Assembly: GCA_025403435.1 (NCBI GenBank)
Contig: CM046327.1
Span: forward strand, 12,330,218-12,394,217
DNA length: 64,000 nt
Direction of reading: 5' to 3'
Source of the DNA: Artocarpus heterophyllus
Taxonomy: Eukaryota > Streptophyta > Magnoliopsida > Rosales > Moraceae
In this document: positions 33,059 to 44,563 of the stretch, piece after piece
How the letters are laid out: every line of letters begins with the position of its first letter
Numbering within the stretch: position 1 is the first letter of the stretch
Notes under the pieces: model-generated
Database searches by the model: none
Told to the model about the DNA's origin: nothing
Seen by the model: only the letters and a program-made list of their open reading frames with translations
Made by a program: the position numbers and the translations under genes

Positions 33059-34204
33059 GAAGAGAGGGAGAATCGAAAAAGAAAAAAGGCTCCACTAAAT
33101 TGGGAAAAATTGTGGTAGTTTAACTCTTGATGTCTAATAATATTTATGGTACTTTGTGGTAGCTAGGTGGTTGAAGTCTATGATGTCTATTCTGGTCGTG
33201 TTAGACGTTGGTCAACTCTACTGACATTATTTCATATGATTATTTCATATTAAAAAACTCTAGCCGACATTATTGAATGTGTAATTCCGTTAGTCACTTT
33301 TCTTGTGATTTTTTTTTAGCAAGTGAATTGAAACTATTAACTAAAAGTATTATATTATGTGAGATTTTTATATTGTTTGAGTCAAAATTGATACGTTTTA
33401 ACTGATTTTAACAAACAACAAGTGGTTTTAAGTTCTCCCATGTGAGATTTTCAAAACGGTTTATATATGCTTAAAATGGTACACAAGTGGATGAAATTTT
33501 TATGTCTAAACTATGCAGCTTAAAAGCACATTTAATTTAATAGTAAACTAAACGTGGTAACCTCTAGTATTAAATTAGAATTATGTCATAGCATTATGGA
33601 CACGTTAATGGCCTGCTTAATGGCTGTCTTAATACTAGATTAATGGCCTTAGAAAATTTTGTTGTAACAATATCCCTCCATGGCTATAAATTGGCATTCA
33701 AGTTCTAGTTTTCTCCACTTAGAAATTCACAAATTCTATTAGCTGACATTTCTCTAGTGCAAGGCTTCAATATGATAGTTTTCGAGCCCGTTTCAAGTTT
33801 GCGGGAGTATTGACGAGGTGCTTAATAGCTACTAGTTTGCCATTATATACTAGAAGACAGACATCGTTATATCCTCAAGCAGCAAGGGTAAGGGAAGAAT
33901 TTGTTTTAAGGACACAGTATGGTACAAGGGCTTCGACTCTTTTTCATTCCTATTTATTTTATTGTTAATATGCTTTATTTTGTATTTGTATAGTTTTAAT
34001 TTAATTATCGTTTATATTTTTAGTAATCCTTTGTTAAAAACTATGGAGCTTAATTTTACTCTATTTGAATAATCACCGTACACAAAGGATTATGGAGATC
34101 GACTTTCTAGGTAAGGTCGCTGGGGGGTTGGATGGAGGGGCGAGAAGCCCCCCTCTTAGGTGTGTGGGGGAGTAAACCCTAAACCCAAAACGTTAGCAAG
34201 GAGA

Positions 34205-34235
<31 letters not shown>

Positions 34236-34290
34236 GGTGAAGAAAATGGTTTTTTGGAACACTAGCTGCGCATCCTAGCGTCAAGAAGAT
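33059..34290. other. Upstream region of the hydrolase gene and unassigned DNA
   Basis: The first about 60 bp (GA-rich on plus) are likely 5' UTR of the hydrolase. Further on, GGCTATAAATTGGC near 33690 on the plus strand resembles an LTR promoter, and the following 300 bp read like an LTR leader, but no partner LTR was found. A poly(A) run of about 28 bases sits at 34209-34236. Confidence 0.35.
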
Positions 34291-35454
34291 CGTGTTGGTG
34301 CCAGCACGCGAGATAAAGAAAAAACATGGAGCGAATGTAAGTTCGCATGACCACACATGCATGTTGGTTTGACAAGTTAGCGGTGAGACGCATAATGTGT
34401 TTTTGGGGTTTTTGGTTTCCTATTTATTGTAAATCTATAAATAGAACTTAGTAAGGTCTTATTTGTACGTATTGCAGAAAAAATAGTGAGAGAGAGGCTA
34501 GAAAAATTCTAGAGAGTATGTACAATTTTTCTCTTGCAAACTTCTTTACTATCATAGTGAATTATTCCGCAACGATTGAAAGTAGACGTAGCTCTCACAT
34601 TGAGGTGGACAATATAAATTTTGTTTGTGTTCTTATTCATTTTTCGTTTCGTATATTTTCGTTCTCGGTAGAATTAGGGGCTTTTAATTCTCGACAACCT
34701 TTTTGTCTTTGTACTACGCTACCAACGTCTAATTCTCGACATCCTTTTTGTCTTTGTACTACGCTACTAACAATCTTAGAACTGATTCTCCTTAAGGATG
34801 AACGGGTTGCTGGATATGGAGAAACAAATATTTTCTTGTTTGTTTTCCGGTCTCTTGCTAATGTTTCTATGCGTTTGATTGCATGTTTTTGATTCTGTTC
34901 AATTTTCTGGCTCTGTACACCCATTACTTACTTTGGCTTATATTGTTTCATTAGATACATATTCGGCACTGTATAAATATTTGGGGGTTGCTGAATCCGG
35001 TTTACTTTAGCTCTCTTCCTATAAAGTTTTGATTAAAGGGTTAATTATATCGTTTTGTTTGCTTTATAATTATTCATATATTAAAAGCTTTTTACAAACT
35101 TAGGGTTCTGCCTTGATTGTTTTTCGGTGCTCTTCTGATCTGCGGTACATATGAATATACGTTTTCGGTTTTGAAGATTTTCTCTTAGTTGCATATTAAA
35201 AGAGAAAAGAAAATCTTGTCAATTTAGTGCATTATGTGCATGTTTCAATTGCCAATTGCCCTTATTTTTATTTGATTATTTTTGGATACATACATGTATA
35301 TGCCAATTTTATTTCATTTTTGATTAAGGATCCGAAAAGTTCATTTGCAGACTACAGTTCAGAAATTTAAAAAAAAAAAATTGTTCGTTAATTTTATATT
35401 TGGTGGAAAATATAAATATGAGATTATAAAACTTGCACTTTGGATTTTTGAGAA
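34291..35454 (+). other. Probable 5' LTR/leader of the copia element
   Basis: A TATA box (CTATAAATAGAAC, about 34435) is followed by a GA-rich leader. A stretch like GACGTAG...CACATTGAGGTGGAC and TTTGTTTGTGTTC resembles the R/U5 end of many copia LTRs. The copia gag ATG follows at 35455. I could not find a clean LTR end, a PBS or a matching 3' LTR, so borders are open. Confidence 0.4.
34685..34774. repeat. 45-bp tandem duplication
   Basis: Two units (34685-34729 and 34730-34774) beginning TAATTCTCGACA and sharing TTTTTGTCTTTGTACTACGC, in the presumed copia LTR or leader. Confidence 0.85.
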
Positions 35455-35508
35455 ATGGCATTTGCTTCGAATAACAATACATTAGAAGAAAATGATATTG
35501 TGACTGCC
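35455..35508 (+). pseudogene. First 18 codons of copia gag
   Basis: ATG at 35455 and 18 open codons up to the Tekay insertion point. The last five bases (CTGCC) are the target duplication. The frame lines up exactly with 44564 onward. Confidence 0.75.
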
Positions 35509-37668
35509 TGTAACGTCCCGAAATTTATTTAATGTTAATGTAATGTAAATGATGAATTGGTGTGCCATAATTAACGTTTTAACATTTATTAGACTATTTG
35601 GTTGGATTTTTGAAATTTTTGGTTGTTTTGTTAAATTGATGTGTTCAAAAGATTTCTTATTGATTTAAAATGATGTTTTGAGTTTTAAAACACAACAATT
35701 TGTAAAATGTTAAAAATACTCCGTTTTGCAAAACCGTGGGCGGCACATGGTTTTCGCACAGTAAAACCGCCCATCGATTTTCTCTATTTATTTCCTTCCT
35801 TCCTCTCTCTCTCCTCACTCTCCCGCAACACCTCTCTCTCTCTTCTCTCTCTCTCGGCAGCTCTCTTTCTCTCTCAAATTTTTGAAAACAAATTCGAATC
35901 CAAGCTTCGGGATAGCAAGGAGGAAGCTCAGGGACGTGATTCGGCAACCGAGAACGCGGATTGAAGCTTCGATTCGAGGTTAGATTCGAAATTTCTAAAC
36001 TTTTTACAAAATTTTAAATTTTGTGTGTTTTTGAAATCTAAGTTTGTTTTAGCTTAGAAAACCGTGGATTTGTGTTAAATGAGCTTAGAACAACTAGAAT
36101 CTAAGCTTAGATTGAAGAAAAAAGGATTGAATTCAAGATTTTTCATTTTTCTCCTCTTTTTCTCATTTTCGGATTTTTGAGGATTTCGAGTTTAAATGTT
36201 GTTTAAATTATTCCAAACATGTTCTAGAATGTTTTTCTATCAACTATAGTTGTTTTTCATGCCTGGGATTTGAGAAAAACAGGTTAGAAACAAGATTTGG
36301 ATTTTGGGGATCGAGAAACCCGTGGCTGGGATTTCTGGGTTTTCCCAGTTCGGCAGGCCGAAGTTCATGTTCGGCAGGCCGGAGTGATGATCGGCAGGCC
36401 GGTGTTCTTCCGACCGGCAGGCCGAATCTGAGGAAATGTTCGGCAGGCCGAACCTTGTTTCCGGCAGGCCGAACTGTGCAGTTCGGCAGGCCGAAGCAGG
36501 GCGTCCGGCAGGCCGACCGAGGCATGGAAAATTTTGTGATTTTTACCCGTTTTCATTGTTTTGAACCCTGATTTAAATCCCAACCTTATAGGATGATTTT
36601 AAAGGTACAAATGGCACACTAGGACATCATGAAATGATTTAGTAACATAGAATGTCTCGAACTAGATATTGATTTACTTAGTTTGTATCTAGGATCGTTC
36701 GTGGTTCCGTGGAGCTAACGTATAGCGGACCGGGATTACGTTGTGGGGTACCGGCACGAGTACTGAGGTAGGACTTCTATCCTATTTCTTTGGTAGCCTG
36801 GTTTTGAAATGATTTGGCTTTGAAAATGATTTCTATCAAAATGTTTTCAACGGTTGTTTGAAAATGGTTTTATCGGTTATATTTTAATATACCGTGATAT
36901 GAAATGAATTTCATAGTAAATGTAATTGACAACACTCGGTAATTGGGTTTTGAATGATAATGATAATAAACACATGGGCATGATGCCATATCAGAGATCG
37001 GGTCGTGTAGCGATCGACCTTGGGGGCAGGTCCCGAAACCCAGCTGGGCCACTACGGTGGTGTTATCATGGTTTGCCTAGGTAAAAGTAAATTGGTGTTT
37101 TGATTTGACGAGTAGACTGTTCTGTGTCAGGACGGTTCTACTCAAATTTATTTATTTATTTATTTATTTATTTAAGTTTTCCTTTGAGTAACCCCTAAAC
37201 AATGACATGTTTCTTTGCATTAAACTATTTTATAAAACATAGTCCTACTGAGCCTTTCGCTCACGTTTTATTGTTTTGAATTTCCCCCATCTAGGTGGTT
37301 TTCCATTTAGGTTTGGAGAAGATTCTTCGGACCGAACTCAGAAGCAATAGGAGAATTTATTTATATTTGGTATTTATTTAATCAAGGCATGTAAGACTTA
37401 ACTTTATTTGTACTTGGACTGTAATTGTATTTATGATATTGTCAGATCCATGTGTGTGTACAAGTTGTGGGTTGTGGAACCCATATTCGCGGTTTTTATT
37501 CAATTATTATTATTTGCTTAATTTTTATAAATCCTTTTATAAAATGTGGTGGAAAAACTTCTTAGTTTTTATTTAATTTGATTCTCAAACTCTCGATTTT
37601 TAATTAAATTCTTTTTTAATTAATCTAAATATTCCGTCATGTCACCTCTAGTACTCCGGGGCGTGACA
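35509..37668 (+). repeat. Tekay 5' LTR (2160 bp)
   Basis: TGTAACGTCCCG at the start, GGGGCGTGACA at the end. A CT-rich zone at 35800-35880 resembles a transcribed leader. The palindrome array is at 36351-36515. A TTTA microsatellite at 37150-37175 is longer here than in the 3' LTR. Confidence 0.95.
36351..36515 (+). repeat. Palindrome array in the Tekay 5' LTR (8 units)
   Basis: CGGCAGGCCG starts at 36351, 36372, 36392, 36415, 36441, 36462, 36484 and 36506, that is, at 20-26 bp spacing with a mean near 22. Most copies have TT before and AA after, giving TTCGG-CAGG-CCGAA. Spacer sequences between units differ, so this is not a simple recent tandem repeat. Confidence 0.93.
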
Positions 37669-37671
37669 GAA

Positions 37672-37683
37672 TGGTATCAGAGC
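37672..37683 (+). other. Primer binding site of Tekay
   Basis: TGGTATCAGAGC, three bases after the 5' LTR; it matches the 3' end of initiator tRNA-Met. Confidence 0.9.
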
Positions 37684-37772
37684 TCAAGGTTATGACCTTG
37701 GGAATTGTGCACACATAGGTTTGACAATGAAATACCTCTGACAGTCCAAATTTTGTTTTCAGAAGTGAGAGA

Positions 37773-40700
37773 ATGGCACCTAGACGTCGTTCGAATGCCG
37801 ACGCCGAGTTTGGGAATGATGAGAGCATGATGAGGTCTATGTTTGCGGCTTTCCGGCAGATGGCAGCCAGGGCTAGACCGGAAGACTCCAGTGTTGGTAG
37901 TCGGCATGCTTTCTTTAAGGAATTTCGGCGGGCGTCTATTCTGACTTTTGATGGCAATGGGGATCCGCAGCTAGCAGAGTATTGGTTGGATTCGATCTTG
38001 AAGCATCTGGATACCCTTGGTGTGCCTGAGGAGTATCGTGTGGAGTTTGCGGCGTATAAGCTCGAGGGTGGCGCCAGCACCTGGTGGAAACAAACTAAGC
38101 GTCTGGAGCGCGGTGGCGATATCAGTTGGGACAAGTTCGAGGAGCTGTTCTATGATCGGTATTTTCCGCAGGGATATAGAGACCAGAAGGCAGCTGAGTT
38201 TTATAGATTGTAGCAGGGTGATCTTTCAGTTCGGGAATATGAGGCAAGATTTAACGAGTTGGCTAGGTTTGCTCCATCTGCTGTGGCATCGGAGCGTGAG
38301 AAATGCATCAAGTTCCAGGAAGGACTCAAGGCTCCTATTCGGCGGCAGCTGGTTGCTCTACGGCTTAGGGGTTTCAGAGAGCTTGTGTCGTCGGCGATCT
38401 CCGTGGAGAATGATTACGTGCAGTATTGTGAGGACCGAGCCAAGGCTTCAGGAGGACTGCAGAGGAGTGGCAGGAAGAGCATTAGTAGTCGTCCAGCTCC
38501 GGGGAAGGGCAAGCAAGGCGGTGCGACCAGTGGCAGCAACAGTTCGTCTGGCAGCGGGCGCAGCAATCCCTACAGCTTTCATTGTCATTTCTGTCAGCAG
38601 CCCGAACACATCAAGAGGAATTGCCCGATCAGGAGTGCTCGTCTTGGATCGCAGACCGGGGAGGATGCCAGTCGTTCATCTCAGCCTCAGCCTCAGACCC
38701 TACCTCCGCCTCCGCAGTACCCGCAGTTGCAGTATCCGTAGTTCTCTCCTCAGCAATTCTCATATCCGACACGGGGACAGCAGCCGCAGTATTTTCAGCG
38801 CAGTGTTCCTCAGTATAGAGCGCCGAGTACAGGTAGTGTGCAGTCGTCTCCATCTCAGCAGCATCGGCCAAGTAATGCAGGACCCAGTAATGTCGGTAGA
38901 GGAAAAGGGAAGGTGCCAGTGCAGGTTCATGCAATGGCATCTAGAGGGTCAGATTCTCAGACTGGTAACGCGGTTGTCGATGGTATGATTTTGGTTTCCA
39001 TATCTCTAGCTCGCGTTTTATTTGATGCCGGTGCCTCTCATTCTCTCATTTCGAGTTCTTTTGTACATGCCTTGGGATTAGAAGTAGAAGAGTTTAATGA
39101 ACCCCTAGTCATAACTTCTCCCTTAGGGCGGGTATGTGTAAATTGTATGTGTAAATCTTGTAAAATAAAGATTGGGGGTGAGATTTTGAAAAGTGATTTG
39201 ATTGTACTCCCCATGAGTTCCTATGATGTGATTTTAGGGATGGACTGGTTGTCCAGGTATAGTGCAGTTGTGGACTGCCAACTTAGAAAGGTGACCCTAG
39301 TGTCTGATAGGGGGACGGTAATCACTTACCAGGGTGGTGGTGATTGGTTAATGAGTGAGCGTCTCATGAAGTCGTGTCTAGGAGGGCGGAGGAATCTAGA
39401 TTGTTTTGCTTTTCTTGCCAATCTAGATTGCGAGCCCTATGTTTCGAAAGGTAGTGCAGTGATTCTAGTGGTTGGTGAGTTCGAGGATGTCTTCCCCGAC
39501 GAGTTATCAGGGTTACCACCGCATCGGGAGATTGAGTTTGGTATCGAGTTGTTTCCAGGGACATCACCGATTTCTATGGCACCTTATCGGATGGCGCCGG
39601 CAGAAATGAAGGAATTGAGGAAGCAACTTCAGGAGCTTGCTGATAAAGGATATATTCGGAATAGCACATCTCCGTGGGAAGCACCAGTTTTGTTCGCTAA
39701 GAAGCACGATGGGACTCTCAGGTTATGTGTGGATTATCGGCAGCTGAATCATGTTACGGTGAAGAACAAGTATCCCTTGCCTAGGATTGATGAGCTATTT
39801 GATCAGTTGGGAGGTTCGCGATACTTCTCAAAGATTGATTTGTGTTCAGGTTATCATCAGCTCAGGATCAAGGAAGAGGATATTCCCAAGACAGCTTTTA
39901 GGACTCGGTATGGGCATTTCGAGTTTCTGGTTATGTCTTTCGGGTTGACGAATGCTCCGGCAGCTTTTATGGATTTGATGAACAGGATATTTAGGCCGTA
40001 TCTGGATCAGTTTGTGATCGTGTTCATCGATGATATTCTTGTGTATTCTAAGACTTGGGAGGAGCATGAGCAGCATCTTCGGGTCGTGCTTCAGACTCTA
40101 CGGGAGCACCAGTTGTATGCTAAGAGGGAAAAGTGTGAGTTCTGGTTAACTGAGGTCAAATTTCTGGGTCATGTCATTTCGGAGCATGGTATTTCAGTGG
40201 ATTCGTCCAAGATTGAAGCTATATTGGAATGGGAACGACCAAGGAATGTAGCGGAGATTCGCAGCTTCTTAGGTCTTGTTGGATATTACAGGAAATTTGT
40301 AAAGGATTTTTCGAAGATTGCAGCTCCGTTGACGAGATTGATCAAGAAAAATGTCAGGTTTGAGTGGGATGAAGATTGTGAGTCTGCTTTTCAGGAATTG
40401 AAGAACCGGTTGACTTCAGCTCCAGTGTTGATTATTCCTAGCAGTGATGAGCCGTATGAGGTTTATGCTGATGCTTCAGGGCGCGGACTTGGATGCGTGT
40501 TGATGCAGCATGGGCGTGTAGTTGCGTACGGATCGAGACAGCTACGACCTCACGAGCGGAATTATCCTACTCACGATTTAGAGCTTGCGGCAGTGATCTA
40601 CGCGCTGAAGATTTGGAGATGTTACTTGTATGGAGCGTCGTTTCAGGTCTTCTCCGATCACAAGAGTTTGAGGCATTTGTTCACTCAGAGGGATCTTAAT

Positions 40701-42365
40701 CTGAGGCAGCGCAGATGGGTGGAGTACATGGAGGATTATGATTTCGCTTTGCAATATCATCCCGAGAAAGCTAATGTGGTCGCGGACGCGCTTAGCAGGA
40801 AGTCTTCAGGGATTCTCGCTTGTTTGATTTTTGAGGACTGGAGCAGGGATGCGACAGTGAGTGAGTATCGGCTACTGTATCATGAAGATGGTGATCGAGT
40901 TTCGTTATATCATGTGGAAGCGACTCCAGCTCTTGTTCGGATGGTAAAGCAAGGTCAGTGGCAGGATCGACATTTGCAGGGGATTTGGTCGTGGATTCAG
41001 AACGGGGAGCAGTTTGAAGAATGGAGCGTGCATGCAGATGGGTCGTTGTACTTCCGGGAGCGTCTTGCAGTTCCAGTTATCGCCGAGGTGACGAAAGCCG
41101 TTCTAGACGAAGCTCATAGGTCTCAGTTCGCTATTCATCCGGGGAGCACCAAGATGTATCGTGATTTGAAGAGACAATATTGGTGGAGAGGCATGAAGAA
41201 AGATGTTCGAGAGTACGTGGCCAAGTGTTCGACGTGTCTTCAGGTGAAAGCTGAGCATCAGAAGCCTGCAGGTCAGCTTCAGCCGCTTCCTATTCCAGGG
41301 TGGAAATGGGATCATGTGACGATGGATTTTCTCACAGGTTTGCCGAGGACGGAGCAGCGGCATGATGCAGTTTGGGTTGTGGTCGATAGGTTGACGAAAT
41401 TGGCGCATTTCATTCCGTTTAGGTCGACGTGTTCTAGGAAGATTCTTGGGGAGTTGTATATGCAGAACATTGTGAGGTTGCATGGAGTTCCTTTGTCCAT
41501 CACCTCTGATCGAGACACCAGGTTTAATGCTAAGTACTGGAGGAGTTTTCAGGAAGCTTTGGGTACGGATTTGAACTTCAGTACGACGTTTCATCCTCAG
41601 ACTGATGGGCAGTCTGAGCGGGTTATTCAGGTTCTCGAGGATATGTTGCATGCTTGTGTGTTGGACTTCGGCGGGAATTGGAAGCAATGTTTGCATTTGG
41701 CGGAGTTCGCGTACAACAACAGTTATCAGGCGAGTATCGGTATGGCACCATTTGAGGCATTGTATGGGCGACCGTGTCGGTCACCTGTGTGTTGGGCCGA
41801 GCCGGAGGATAGAGTTATTCTTGGGCCAGATGAGATTCGTGACAGCAACGAGAAAGTCGCGGTGATTCGGGATCGATTGAGAGCAGCTCAGAGTCGGCAG
41901 AAGAGCTACGCAGATAGGAGACGTAGACCCTTAGAGTTCGCGGTTGGAGATTTTGTTCTCTTGAGGGTGTCACCTGGTAAGGGAACTATGCGGTTCGGAG
42001 TGAGTGGGAAGCTCGCGCCGAGGTATATCGGGCCGTTCGAGATCACTCAACATGTTGGTGTGGTCGCTTATCGGCTTGATCTTCCGCCCGAACTATCTCA
42101 TGTGCACGATGTGTTTCATGTGTCGATGCTTAGGAAATGTCCACCTGAGCAGGGTAAGATAGTATCATTTCGCGATGTGCAGGTTCAAGAGGATACGACG
42201 TACGAAGAAGTGCCGATTCAGATCATCGACCGGAAAGTGATTAGCTTGCGTCGTCGTGAGATACCGTTGGTAAAGGTCGTGTGGCAGCATCACGGGGTTG
42301 ATGAAGCCACTTGGGAACTAGAGTCGGGTATGTGGGAGTTATATCCGCATTTGTTTTGTTTTTGA
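37773..42365 (+). pseudogene. Tekay gag-pol with C-terminal chromodomain, two nonsense codons
   Basis: A single frame from ATG 37773 to TGA 42365 is broken only by TAG at 38211-38213 and 38739-38741, both where CAG (Gln) would fit. Gag has a capsid region (YFPQGYRDQKAAEF) and a knuckle CHFCQQPEHIKRNC. Protease has [11 protein letters not shown] (about 39020). RT has the intact [11 protein letters not shown] (about 40023). RNase H has [10 protein letters not shown]. Integrase has an HHCC finger and D, D, E in [15 protein letters not shown] and [10 protein letters not shown]. The C-terminal chromodomain (42195-42360) has [15 protein letters not shown]. Chromodomains of this lineage are thought to guide insertion towards heterochromatin. 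Every enzymatic motif I can see is kept. Confidence 0.95.
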
Positions 42366-42399
42366 GATGAGTTGTAAATTTCGAGGACGAATTTCTTTT

Positions 42400-42412
42400 A
42401 GGGGTGGAAAGT
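42400..42412 (+). other. Polypurine tract of Tekay
   Basis: AGGGGTGGAAAGT immediately before the 3' LTR; primer for plus-strand cDNA synthesis. Confidence 0.8.
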
Positions 42413-44558
42413 TGTAACGTCCCGAAATTTATTTAATGTTAATGTAATGTAAATGATGAATTGGTGTGCCATAATTAACGTTTTAACATTTATTAGACTA
42501 TTTGGTTGGATTTTTGAAATTTTTGGTTGTTTTGTTAAATTGATGTGTTCAAAAGATTTCTTATTGATTTAAAATGATGTTTTGAGTTTTAAAACACAAC
42601 AATTTGTAAAATGTTAAAAATACTCCGTTTTGCAAAACCGTGGGCGGCACATGGTTTTCGCACAGTAAAACCACCCACCGATTTTCTCTATTTATTTCCT
42701 TCCTTCCTCTCTCTCTCCTCACTCTCCCGCAACACCTCTCTCTCTCTTCTCTCTCTCTCGGCAGCTCTCTTTCTCTCTCAAATTTTTGAAAACAAATTCG
42801 AATCCAAGCTTCGGGATAGCAAGGAGGAAGCTCGGGGACGTGATTCGGCAACCGAGAACGTGGATTGAAGCTTCGATTCGAGGTTAGATTCGAAATTTCT
42901 AAACTTTTTACAAAATTTTCAATTTTGTGTGTTTTTGAAATCTAAGTTTGTTTTAGCTTAAAAAACCGTGGATTTGTGTTAAATGAGCTTAGAACAACTA
43001 GAATCTAAGCTTAGATTGAAGAAAAACGGATTGAATTCAAGATTTTTCATTTTTCTCCTCTTTTTCTCATTTTCGGATTTTTGAGGATTTCGAGTTTAAA
43101 TGTTGTTTAAATTATTCCAAACATGTTCTAGAATGTTTTTCTATCAACTATAGTTGTTTTTCATGCCTGGGATTTGAGAAAAACAAGTTAGAAACAAGAT
43201 TTGGATTTTGGGGATCGAGAAACCCGTGGCTGGGATTTCTGGGTTTTCCCAGTTCGGCAGGCCGAAGTTCATGTTCGGCAGGCCGGAGTGATGATCGGCA
43301 GGCCGGTGTTCTTCCGACCGGCAGGCCGAATCTGGGGAAATGTTCGGCAGGCCGAACCTTGTTTCCGGCAGGCCAAACTGTGCAGTTCGGCAGGCCGAAG
43401 CAGGGCGTCCGGCAGGCCGACCGAGGCATGGAAAATTTTGTGATTTTTACCCGTTTTCACTGTTTTGAACCCTGATTTAAATCCCAACCTTATAGGATGA
43501 TTTTAAAGGTACAAATGGCACACTAGGACATCATGAAATGATTTAGTAACATAGAATGTCTCGAACTAGATATTGATTTACTTAGTTTGTATTTAGGATC
43601 GTTCGTGGTTCCGTGGAGCTAACGTATAGCGGACCGGGATTACGGTGTGGGGTACCGGCACGAGTACTGAGGTAGGACTTCTATCCTATTTCTTTGGTAG
43701 CCTGGTTTTGAAATGATTTGGCTTTGAAAATGATTTCTATCAAAATGTTTTCAACGGTTGTTTGAAAATGGTTTTATCGGTTATATTTTAATATACCGTG
43801 ATATGAAATGAATTTCATAGTAAATGTAATTGACAACACTCGGTAATTGGGTTTTGAATGATAATGATAATAAACACATGGGCATGATGCCATATCAGAG
43901 ATCGGGTCGTGTAGCGATCGACCTTAGGGGCAGGTCCCGAAACCCAGCTGGGCCACTACGGTGGTGTTATCATGGTGTTATCATGGGTTTTAATTGGTGT
44001 TTTGATTTGACGAGTAGACTGTTCTGTGTCAGGACGGTTCTACTCAAATTTATTTATTTATTTAAGTTTTCCTTTGAGTAACCCCTAAACAATGACATGT
44101 TTCTTTGCATTAAACTATTTTATAAAGCATAGTCCTACTGAGCCTTTCGCTCACGTTTTATTGTTTTGAATTTTCCCCATCTAGGTGGTTTTCCATTTAG
44201 GTTTGGAGAAGATTCTTCGGACCGAACTCAGGAGCAATAGGAGAATTTATTTATATTCGGTATTTATTTAATCAAGGCATGTAAGACTTAACTTTATTTG
44301 TACTTGGACTGTAATTGTATTTATGATATTGTCAGATCCATGTGTGTGCACAAGTTGTGGGTTGTGGAACCCATATTCACGGTTTTTATTCAATTATTAT
44401 TATTTGCTTAATTTTTATAAATCCTTTTATAAAATGTGGTGGAAAAACTTCTTAGTTTTTATTTAATTTGATTCTCAAACTCTCGATTTTTAATTAAATT
44501 CTTTTTTAATTAATCTAAATATTCCGCCACGTCACCTCCCGTACTCCGGGGCGTGACA
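42413..44558 (+). repeat. Tekay 3' LTR (2146 bp)
   Basis: Partner of 35509-37668. It has the same eight-unit palindrome array at 43255-43419, with one unit altered (GGCCAAAC). Confidence 0.95.
43255..43419 (+). repeat. Palindrome array in the Tekay 3' LTR (8 units)
   Basis: Same unit positions as in the 5' LTR (36351-36515), with single-base changes only. Confidence 0.93.
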
Positions 44559-44563
44559 CTGCC

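Larger units (their letters stand above)
35509..44558 (+). mobile_element. Tekay/Del chromovirus, complete, 9.05 kb
   Basis: LTRs of 2160 bp (35509-37668) and 2146 bp (42413-44558) both run TGTAACGTCC...GGGCGTGACA. CTGCC flanks both ends (35504-35508, 44559-44563). PBS TGGTATCAGAGC (tRNA-iMet type) lies at 37672-37683. The polypurine tract AGGGGTGGAAAGT ends at 42412. One 1531-codon gag-pol frame ending in a chromodomain is broken by two TAG codons. By rough hand count the LTRs differ at about 1.2% of sites plus a few indels, so the insertion is recent. It sits inside the gag of an older copia element. Confidence 0.96.

Noticed and set aside
33059..34290. Complete LTR upstream of the copia gag
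   Set aside because: Promoter-like sequence is present, but no terminal TG...CA pair, PBS or partner LTR could be matched.
36244..36583. ORFs rich in Arg/Pro/Ala over the palindrome array, both strands and both LTRs
   Set aside because: They are produced by the repeated GC motif, occur in several frames and have no homology I recognise.
39364..41696. Minus-strand ORFs opposite Tekay pol
   Set aside because: Shadows of the real plus-strand frame.
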